A stretch of DNA of 8,485 nt from Candidatus Hodarchaeota archaeon (lineage in GTDB: Archaea; Asgardarchaeota; Heimdallarchaeia; Hodarchaeales; Hodarchaeaceae), in contig JAEOSP010000682.1 in the NCBI GenBank assembly GCA_016840305.1, positions 1 to 8,485 on the forward strand. Direction: 5' to 3'. The translations under genes were made by a program, and so were the position numbers. The notes beneath the pieces are model-generated. The model made no database searches, was not told the origin of the DNA, and saw only the letters and a list, made by a program, of their open reading frames with translations. Positions 1-6,001 of the stretch are shown here, piece by piece. Every line of letters starts with the position of its first letter. Within the stretch, counting starts at the first letter, position 1.

Positions 1-1725
1 GGTGGCCTTCCAAAAAATTTCTCACTTCACAAACCTGATATAGATGAAATTGAGGTACACTGCCCAAAATGCCAATCCAAGGCAATTCGTGAACCTTATG
101 TAATCGATTGTTGGTATGATTCAGGATCTGCTTTCTTTGCACAATGGCATTATCCTTTCGAGAATAAGGAAGAGTTTGAAAGGCATTTTCCTATCGATTT
201 TATCACTGAAGCAATTGATCAAACAAGAGGCTGGTTCTATTCGCTTCTGGCAATTTCAACCGTTCTATTTGACAAACCATCTTACATGTCTTGTTTGACA
301 ATGGGTCATGTTCTTGATAGTGAAGGGAAGAAAATGTCGAAATCGCGTGGTAATGTAATAAATCCAGAAGACGCATTCAATCGTTATGGCGCAGATCCTG
401 TTCGTTGGCTATATTTTAGCTCCCCAACTTGGAATGATACAAGATTTGGTTTTAATCTAGTCGAAGATGGGATAAAGGAATTTATACTTCCAATGTGGAA
501 CGTACTCTCATTTTTTACAACCTATGCAAATCTGGATAACTATTCACCAACACTTAAGAAATATTCAGTCCCATACTCAAAAAGACCTTTGTTAGATAGA
601 TGGATTCTGTCACGTTATCATAGTATGTTAAAGGATGTCCATTCTGCTTTTGAAGATTTAACTATTCATCAAGCAACGAGAGTATTAACAAGTTTTCTTA
701 CAAATGATCTATCTAATCTTTGGATCCGTCAATCCCGCAGGCGTTTCTGGGAAAAGAATCTGACAATATCAAAAAAATCAGCATATTCAACATTTTATGA
801 GATTCTAGAATCACTCACAAGGACTTTGGCTCCATTTCTACCATATTTAGCGGATGATATGTATCAAATTTTGGTTAGAAGTCAGAATAGGGGATTAGAA
901 AGCGTTCATCTTGAGGAGTATCCCAACCCAAATTTAAAAATGATCAAACCAAAGATAGAAGAAGAGCTTGAATTAGCTCGTGAAGTAATCACCTTGGGTC
1001 GGTCTATAAGAGCTAAAAAGGATATAAAACTACGTTGGCCTCTACAACAGGTGGTAATTGTTACTAACAATGCTGGTAAGAAAGCAGTTACTGCATTTAA
1101 GACTCTAATTATGCAAGAACTAAATGTGAAGACGTTAGAATTTTCGAATAATCCTTTATCATTTCAAGACATAGAATTTGCACCACAATTTAAAAAATTG
1201 GGCCCTAAGTTCAAGAAAAACGCGAATGCTGTAGCTACATGGATGAAAACGCAAAAAGGATCAGGTTCTAAGAAAATTGCCCAAGTACTTGAAGAAACTG
1301 GCGAATATTCAATAGAAATTGCTGGAAAAAAGCTAACAATAAGTTCAGATGATTTGGAAGTAAGGATTACAGAAAAAGAAGGATTTAGTGGTAGTCCATT
1401 TCAAGAAGGAGATTTGTTCTTAAATCTCGAAATGACTCCTGAATTAATACAAGAGGGATTCATACGTGATCTAATCCGTCGAATACAATCCATGCGTAAA
1501 GATTTGGAACTTATATATGATACTGAAATCGAGCTCCATCTAACAAAGTTGGATGAAAAAACAAAAGAAATTGTTAATTTATATTCTGACCTGATAAAAG
1601 AAGAAGTATTAGCTTCTAAGCTGAGTTTTGCATCAAAAAAGAAAGGTTTTATAAAAGATTGGTTAATCCAAGATCCAGAAGGAAATGTAAGAAGCGTTAC
1701 AATTAATATCCAGAGCGAGTTGTAG
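1..1725 (+). CDS. ileS: Isoleucyl-tRNA synthetase, 3' part (5' truncated by window edge)
   Basis: Class I synthetase that charges tRNA-Ile with isoleucine in the cytoplasm. The frame is open from base 1, giving 574 residues; full-length relatives are usually just over 1,000, so the HIGH signature and most of the editing domain lie outside. Visible are a CPKC metal-knuckle-like motif near residues 21-24, the catalytic stretch with WYDSG and DQTRGWFY, and KMSKS at 331-345 (visible residues 111-115) in the context GKKMSKSRGN. An alpha-helical anticodon-binding domain follows, with DLSNLW and RRRFW, then a C-terminal region with the family pattern LTPELI/QEGFIRDLIRRIQ. No cysteine occurs after the KMSKS loop, so the C-terminal zinc finger of the E. 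coli-type enzyme is absent. This points to the eukaryote/archaea-like IleS2 class, which is often mupirocin-insensitive (family knowledge, not shown here). The stop is TAG, one base before alaS, suggesting co-transcription. Confidence 0.96.
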   Translation, partial: GGLPKNFSLHKPDIDEIEVHCPKCQSKAIREPYVIDCWYDSGSAFFAQWHYPFENKEEFERHFPIDFITEAIDQTRGWFYSLLAISTVLFDKPSYMSCLTMGHVLDSEGKKMSKSRGNVINPEDAFNRYGADPVRWLYFSSPTWNDTRFGFNLVEDGIKEFILPMWNVLSFFTTYANLDNYSPTLKKYSVPYSKRPLLDRWILSRYHSMLKDVHSAFEDLTIHQATRVLTSFLTNDLSNLWIRQSRRRFWEKNLTISKKSAYSTFYEILESLTRTLAPFLPYLADDMYQILVRSQNRGLESVHLEEYPNPNLKMIKPKIEEELELAREVITLGRSIRAKKDIKLRWPLQQVVIVTNNAGKKAVTAFKTLIMQELNVKTLEFSNNPLSFQDIEFAPQFKKLGPKFKKNANAVATWMKTQKGSGSKKIAQVLEETGEYSIEIAGKKLTISSDDLEVRITEKEGFSGSPFQEGDLFLNLEMTPELIQEGFIRDLIRRIQSMRKDLELIYDTEIELHLTKLDEKTKEIVNLYSDLIKEEVLASKLSFASKKKGFIKDWLIQDPEGNVRSVTINIQSEL

Positions 1726-1726
1726 G

Positions 1727-3505
1727 ATGATGGACTCAACAAGATTAAGAAATCTGTATCTTCAATTTTTTGAAGAGAAGGAACATGTGATAATTCCTTC
1801 TGCTTCTATCTTTCCAGAAAATGATCCTACAGTGTTATTTACAACAGCTGGAATGCATCCTCTTCAAATATATCTAATGGGGGAACCTCATCCAGCGGGA
1901 AAACGTCTAGTTAACTGTCAAAAATGTGTCAGAACAGGAGATATTGATGAAGTAGGTGATGCTACACATCTTACATGCTTCGAAATGCTTGGAAATTGGT
2001 CCTTAGGGGATTATTTTAAAGAAGAAGCCATTTTCATGAGTTGGGAATTTCTAACTGGAAAAAAATGGTTAGCTTTGGATCCCAACCGTTTATCAGTTTC
2101 AGTTTTTGCTGGAGATGAACAAGCTCCGAGAGATGAGGAGTCAGCGTCCATATGGCGTAAATTAGGAATTCCTGACGAAAGAATTTTTTTCTTCCCAAGG
2201 GAAGATAACTGGTGGGGACCTGCAGGAACTACTGGCCCCTGTGGGCCTGATACAGAGATGTTTTATGATACTGGAAAGGAATTCTGTTCAGATAACTGTA
2301 TTCCTGGTTGCCATTGCGGGAAATACTTCGAAATTTGGAATGACGTTTTCATGGCTTACAACAAACTTCCAGATGGAACATATGAAAAACTGTCACAGCA
2401 CAATGTTGATACTGGGATGGGGGTTGAACGGACAATTGCTGTTCTAAATGGATTCAAAACCGTATATGAGATTGATTCTCTTGCTCCAATTGTCCAACGA
2501 GTACTTAAGTTTGCAAAAATCAAAGCTACTACAACTAAAGATCAGGATAGAGCTATTCATATTATTAGTGACCATATCAAAGCTGTTACTTTTATCCTAG
2601 GTGACGACAAACATCTTTCTCCTTCTAACCTGGGTCAAGGTTATGTTCTTAGAAGATTAATTCGAAGGATAATTCGTCAAGGAAATTTACTTGACATTAA
2701 ACAACGATTTCTACCTAAGCTTGCAGAAATTGTTATCGAGTTCTATAAAGAAATTTATCCAGAACTTGAAAGGAATAAATCTTTTATTTTAGAAAATTTA
2801 GCTCAAGAGGAACAGAAATTTTCATCTACTCTCCGTAGAGGGATAAGACGGGTTAAAAAAATATTGAGTGAAACAGATACTATTACTGGTGATGATGCTT
2901 TTGTTCTCTTCACATCTTTTGGTTTTCCAATAGAGATGACGATGGAAATCGCAAAGGAAAATAATATCCAAATTGACGTTGAAACATTCCATAAGGAGTT
3001 TGAACGTCACAAGGATTTATCAAGAAAAGCCACATCTGGTACTTTCAAAAGTGGTTTGTCTGATCATTCAGAAAAAACAACTCGTCTCCACACAGCAACT
3101 CATTTGCTACAACAGGCATTAAGAGATGTTTTAGGTAAGCATGTACAACAAAAAGGTAGTAATATTACACCTGAACGGACCCGTTTTGATTTTACACATC
3201 CCAAGAAACTTTCAGAAGAAGAAATTCAGAAAGTAGAGCAGATCGTAAACCAGAAAATTACAGAAGCTCTAGACGTAAAAAGTGAAATAATGACCCCAGA
3301 AGAAGCTAGAGAAAGCGGAGCACTTGGGTTCTTTGAAGATAAGTACCAAAACAACGTTTCGGTCTATTCAGTTGGAAATTTTTCAAAAGAAATTTGCACT
3401 GGTCCTCATGTTAAAAATACCAGTGAGATTGGTACATTTTCTATTCAAAAACAAAAAAATATCGGCGCAGGGTTGATGAGAATCAGAGCAAAAATTGATC
3501 CTTAG
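1727..3505 (+). CDS. alaS: Alanyl-tRNA synthetase, short form lacking C-Ala
   Basis: Class II synthetase that charges tRNA-Ala and clears mischarged Ser/Gly. At 592 residues it is far below the usual 850-900. The catalytic core has the N-terminal PTVLFTTAGMHPL segment, motif 2 around TCFEMLGNWSLGDYFK, and motif 3 VDTGMGVER (about 227-235). The conserved SDHIKA (281-286) and GQGYVLRRLIRR segments follow. The editing domain is complete: HTATH at 3089-3103 (H455, H459) and CTGPH at 3395-3409 (C557, H561) supply the four zinc ligands. The protein ends about 30 residues later, so the linker and C-Ala (DHHA1) oligomerisation domain are absent. Four cysteines at 187, 191, 195 and 197 form an extra possible metal site. 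Two ATG codons are tandem at 1727 and 1730; no strong Shine-Dalgarno is visible (only GAGCGAG upstream), so translation is probably coupled to ileS. Stop TAG. Short AlaS forms are known in some bacterial lineages and organelles. Confidence 0.95.
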   Translation: MMDSTRLRNLYLQFFEEKEHVIIPSASIFPENDPTVLFTTAGMHPLQIYLMGEPHPAGKRLVNCQKCVRTGDIDEVGDATHLTCFEMLGNWSLGDYFKEEAIFMSWEFLTGKKWLALDPNRLSVSVFAGDEQAPRDEESASIWRKLGIPDERIFFFPREDNWWGPAGTTGPCGPDTEMFYDTGKEFCSDNCIPGCHCGKYFEIWNDVFMAYNKLPDGTYEKLSQHNVDTGMGVERTIAVLNGFKTVYEIDSLAPIVQRVLKFAKIKATTTKDQDRAIHIISDHIKAVTFILGDDKHLSPSNLGQGYVLRRLIRRIIRQGNLLDIKQRFLPKLAEIVIEFYKEIYPELERNKSFILENLAQEEQKFSSTLRRGIRRVKKILSETDTITGDDAFVLFTSFGFPIEMTMEIAKENNIQIDVETFHKEFERHKDLSRKATSGTFKSGLSDHSEKTTRLHTATHLLQQALRDVLGKHVQQKGSNITPERTRFDFTHPKKLSEEEIQKVEQIVNQKITEALDVKSEIMTPEEARESGALGFFEDKYQNNVSVYSVGNFSKEICTGPHVKNTSEIGTFSIQKQKNIGAGLMRIRAKIDP

Positions 3506-3511
3506 GAATAT
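3506..3511. other. Tail-to-tail junction of two gene groups
   Basis: Only six bases separate the TAG stop of alaS on the plus strand from the TGA stop of the amidotransferase on the minus strand. No GC-rich hairpin followed by a T run is visible on either strand at the junction or just inside either gene end. The palindrome GAATATTC at 3506-3513 has no loop and is AT-rich, so it is not a credible terminator. Transcripts from the two groups probably overlap inside the opposing gene ends, or end by another mechanism. Confidence 0.7.
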
Positions 3512-4273
3512 TCAGAACTGGAAGATTTGTTTCTTTAATGGATCCCCTGTAATTCGTAGGACACTTCGATTTGGTATTTCTTCCCATTTATATTCCGTCA
3601 ACTCTGGTATATTAATTGCTTCCGAGCTGATCACGATTCCTTCTTGTGTTTCACAATATAACAATGAAAAGTAGTCCTCATGTCTAGTACAATTACGTAT
3701 AGCATATAATTCATAACCATTACTCAGTATACTATTCACTGAGCTAAATGGAACATCCATATTCAGCATTGCATCAATTATTTTGTCTGGAACAGTCTGA
3801 TTCGATTCTTCATCAAGTATGTAAGTAAGTAAATACTGAAAGAATTTTTCTGAATCAGAATTATCTGAACATGACTGAAATTTCGGACTTACATTAAGTT
3901 TATCGATTTCATACACCGTTCCATTGTGAATAAATGCCCAATTATTCCATTTGAAAGGGTGTGCGTTTGTTAATGAAATCTGAATCCCAGGGCTAGCTTT
4001 CCTCAAATGACACATGAAAATATAAGGAGTTTCAGAAAGAGAATCAACGTAATTTTGATATTCATCTGCTTCCATAGCAGACCCTAAATACTTGCCAATT
4101 ATTTTCATACCTGATCTGTCAATATCTGACATGGCCATTCCCCAGCTATCCTTATGGCCTGGTGCAATTCCTGCTAATGGAGGGATAGCACCAGTGTCAG
4201 CCTGTTTCTGAAATTCCAAGATTAATTTGTGCCACGCTTTCGGTTTCCCAATTGTACTCAATAAACGGCACAT
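3512..4273 (-). CDS. Class II glutamine amidotransferase-like protein (YafJ/EgtC-like)
   Basis: A 253-residue stand-alone Ntn-type glutaminase domain predicted to release ammonia from glutamine or use a related amide. The chain begins Met-Cys-Arg-Leu-Leu; Cys2, exposed after Met removal, is the nucleophile of this superfamily. Other signatures are CHLRKAS (88-94), NAHPF (103-107), HNG (116-118), which carries oxyanion-hole residues, and SDSEKFF (139-145) for the substrate-amino-group acid. A second half contains VISSEAI. There is no synthetase, PRPP or sugar-phosphate isomerase domain, so the ammonia acceptor is unknown. It is the last gene of the minus-strand run, 21 bases after nadE, with a strong AAGGAG site nine bases from its ATG. 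Stop TGA. Being next to nadE and in the same run as glnA supports a role in glutamine nitrogen use, but that is inference; a plain glutaminase or a gamma-glutamyl peptide hydrolase is also possible. Confidence 0.88.
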   Translation of the reverse strand: MCRLLSTIGKPKAWHKLILEFQKQADTGAIPPLAGIAPGHKDSWGMAMSDIDRSGMKIIGKYLGSAMEADEYQNYVDSLSETPYIFMCHLRKASPGIQISLTNAHPFKWNNWAFIHNGTVYEIDKLNVSPKFQSCSDNSDSEKFFQYLLTYILDEESNQTVPDKIIDAMLNMDVPFSSVNSILSNGYELYAIRNCTRHEDYFSLLYCETQEGIVISSEAINIPELTEYKWEEIPNRSVLRITGDPLKKQIFQF

Positions 4274-4282
4274 AATATCACG

Positions 4283-4288
4283 CTCCTT
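4283..4288 (-). promoter_or_regulatory. Ribosome binding site of the class II amidotransferase gene
   Basis: On the minus strand AAGGAG lies nine bases before the ATG at 4273-4271. It is the best Shine-Dalgarno match in the window and lies in the 21-base gap after nadE, so this gene can be initiated independently of its neighbour. It also fixes the start that leaves Cys at position 2, as the enzyme family requires. Confidence 0.85.
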
Positions 4289-4294
4289 ATTCAG

Positions 4295-5158
4295 CTAGAA
4301 TTCTGACGGCTCTATTAATGGAATTCTCCAATCAATTGTAGGTGTTCTCACTCCCAGCTTAATAATTAGTGGAGCTCGACGTTTATGTTCACTTCTATAA
4401 ATCATAGAATGAACCTTTTTTACAGTTTTTAGAGGGATGTTTAAATGATCTGCAATTTTTTGATCGGTTTGAAACATTTCGAGACCGTATAGGATGGAAT
4501 CTAATTGAGAATAACTCATCCCAATCTCAGCCTCATCTGTTTGACCTAATTTTAATCCAGCACTTGGAGGTTTATTTAAAAAATTACTTGGAAGTGTAAG
4601 ATACTCAGCTAATTGAAATACGTGTGTTTTGTAAACATCACCAATGGGAAGCAGGTCTACACCTCCATCACCGTACTTGGTAAAATAACCTATCATTAAT
4701 TCACTTTTATTCCCTCCTCCACATACTAAATTATTGTTTTTATTTGCAAAAAAATACAAATAGGTTTGTAAAATTCTTGGTTTTATATTCATCCATTCTA
4801 ACAGATTAGAATCTTCTAATTCGTTAATACTTGAAGCAAAATTATCTATCACACTTTGTATATTGATTTCGGTCAAGTTTACTCGCAATGACCTACAATA
4901 TTCTTGAATATCTTTGATATCATCTGGAGATGAATTTTTATTTCGCAAAAAAAATGCACTAACTTTTTCATAACCCAATGCGCGAACTGCAAGGGTTAAT
5001 ACGACAGTCGAGTCAATTCCACCACTTATTCCTATTACCACACCGTCAGCATTTGCTTCGGAGACTCGGGTACGAATGAACTCTTCAATGACTTTCGAAG
5101 TGTGTTCTGAATTCAATGTGGGGATTTCTAAAGAAATTTCAGCCTTCTTGTTAGACAT
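4295..5158 (-). CDS. nadE: NAD+ synthase, ammonia-dependent-type subunit
   Basis: Catalyses the last step of NAD+ formation: ATP-dependent adenylation of deamido-NAD and amidation with ammonia. The 287-residue protein is a single N-type PP-ATPase domain. It has the P-loop SGGIDS at residues 45-50, GGGNKSE at 147-153, FTKYGDGG at 159-166, and the KPPSAGLKLGQTDE loop at 196-209. A C-terminal SEHKRR tract is also present. Length matches ammonia-dependent enzymes (about 250-280) rather than the fused glutamine-dependent form (over 500). The second residue of GGGNKSE is usually Thr (GTGNKSE or similar), a mild oddity. The ATG overlaps the end of the upstream nitrilase-like gene by eight bases. An AGAGGAG site lies inside that gene's 3' end. 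Stop TAG. The order glutaminase-like then synthase repeats the domain order of fused glutamine-dependent NadE, so the two probably work together. Confidence 0.95.
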   Translation of the reverse strand: MSNKKAEISLEIPTLNSEHTSKVIEEFIRTRVSEANADGVVIGISGGIDSTVVLTLAVRALGYEKVSAFFLRNKNSSPDDIKDIQEYCRSLRVNLTEINIQSVIDNFASSINELEDSNLLEWMNIKPRILQTYLYFFANKNNNLVCGGGNKSELMIGYFTKYGDGGVDLLPIGDVYKTHVFQLAEYLTLPSNFLNKPPSAGLKLGQTDEAEIGMSYSQLDSILYGLEMFQTDQKIADHLNIPLKTVKKVHSMIYRSEHKRRAPLIIKLGVRTPTIDWRIPLIEPSEF

Positions 5159-5981
5159 CTAGGCTAGTCTCCTCTAATTTTCTATATATCCAAGGAGGTA
5201 CATCGCGTAAGGTTGGTACAAAGTTTTTAGCATTCTTGGAGTTTGTAGAAGATAATGTAGCTATACCGAAATCTGGTTCATCATATAGCAATTTTATTAA
5301 CTGTTTTCCAGTTGCAGAACGCGCTTCTGAACCTCCCCAAAAGATCAGATCGTCCTGAATACCTGATTGATTGACATAGACAAAATTGATTGTGTTTTCC
5401 ATTGCGCGAGCTGGAATAAATGACTCAAAATATTGACGGCGTACACCAGGGGAAGCGGATATACAAATACTTGTATGTGCACCTAATAATGCATGTGCTC
5501 TTGTGATTTCAGGACTAAAAATGTCATAGCAGATTTGGAGTCCAATTTTGCCAAGTGGTGTATCGATAATATTGATAGTCGGAGCACTTCTGAAATACCT
5601 CCTTTCGTTAAAAACAGAGTGGTTTGGGAGTAATATCTTCCTACTTCTTCCTAAATATCCATTTGGACCAAACATTACAGCAGTATTATATAACAAGCCT
5701 GGTAAGGAAGATTCAGGTAAGCCTGCAATCAAATAGCATTTATTCTTCTTTGCGATTTCCTCTAGTTGTCGACACATTGTGCCTGTGGGGGTTGGCTCAG
5801 CTAAATGGTAGATATCATCATGCATTAAGTATCCAGTTACAGACATTTCTGGAAAGATGACAAGAGTCTGTAGTTCATTTTGAATTTCCTCTTTTTCACA
5901 AATTTCAGAAATTTTTTCAATGTTCTTTCTTGGATCAGCTTGATGTGATTGAATTTGTGCTAGAGCAACTCGGAATTTCAT
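5151..5981 (-). CDS. Nitrilase-superfamily amidohydrolase, probable glutaminase partner of NadE
   Basis: A 276-residue carbon-nitrogen hydrolase with the complete catalytic set. Glu45 lies in FPEMSVTGY, Lys115 in SRKILLPN, Glu126 in the FNERRYF stretch, and the nucleophile Cys151 in LQICYDIFSPE. The stretch LPNHSVFNERRYF closely resembles the LPNYGVFDEKRYF-like segment of the glutaminase domain of glutamine-dependent NAD+ synthetase, and the size matches that domain. It overlaps nadE by eight bases and precedes it, in the same order as the fused enzyme. The predicted job is therefore to release ammonia from glutamine for NadE. No signal peptide or membrane segment is seen; it should be cytoplasmic. 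Alternatives are an amidase or omega-amidase acting on another small amide, since nitrilase specificity is hard to read from motifs. It lies 20 bases after glnA and has a GGTGAG site five bases before its ATG. Stop TAA. Confidence 0.9.
   Translation of the reverse strand: MKFRVALAQIQSHQADPRKNIEKISEICEKEEIQNELQTLVIFPEMSVTGYLMHDDIYHLAEPTPTGTMCRQLEEIAKKNKCYLIAGLPESSLPGLLYNTAVMFGPNGYLGRSRKILLPNHSVFNERRYFRSAPTINIIDTPLGKIGLQICYDIFSPEITRAHALLGAHTSICISASPGVRRQYFESFIPARAMENTINFVYVNQSGIQDDLIFWGGSEARSATGKQLIKLLYDEPDFGIATLSSTNSKNAKNFVPTLRDVPPWIYRKLEETSLDV
5169..5175 (-). promoter_or_regulatory. Ribosome binding site of nadE inside the nitrilase gene
   Basis: AGAGGAG on the minus strand ends ten bases before the nadE ATG (5158-5156) and lies within the last codons of the nitrilase-like gene. 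With the eight-base overlap of stop and start, it allows both re-initiation and fresh loading, a layout typical of subunits made in matched amounts. Confidence 0.75.
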
Positions 5982-5986
5982 CTTTT

Positions 5987-5992
5987 CTCACC
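5987..5992 (-). promoter_or_regulatory. Ribosome binding site of the nitrilase-like gene
   Basis: GGTGAG on the minus strand lies five bases before the ATG at 5981-5979, in the 20-base gap after glnA. It is a moderate Shine-Dalgarno match at slightly short spacing, supporting the annotated start, which begins with the family-typical KFRVALAQIQ strand. Confidence 0.6.
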
Positions 5993-6001
5993 AAATAGTA
6001 T

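Noticed and set aside
116..298. Plus-strand 60-codon open frame near the window start
   Set aside because: It overlaps the continuous ileS frame that carries the WYDSG and DQTRGWFY motifs from base 1, and has no ribosome site or recognisable content.
1401..1742. Long open frame on the minus strand opposite the ileS end
   Set aside because: It lies wholly opposite ileS, which has clear family motifs there, and its translation is Ser/Ile-rich with no recognisable domain. It is a shadow frame.
3506..3513. Palindrome GAATATTC at the convergent junction as a shared terminator
   Set aside because: It has no loop, is AT-only apart from the outer pair, and no T run follows on either strand.
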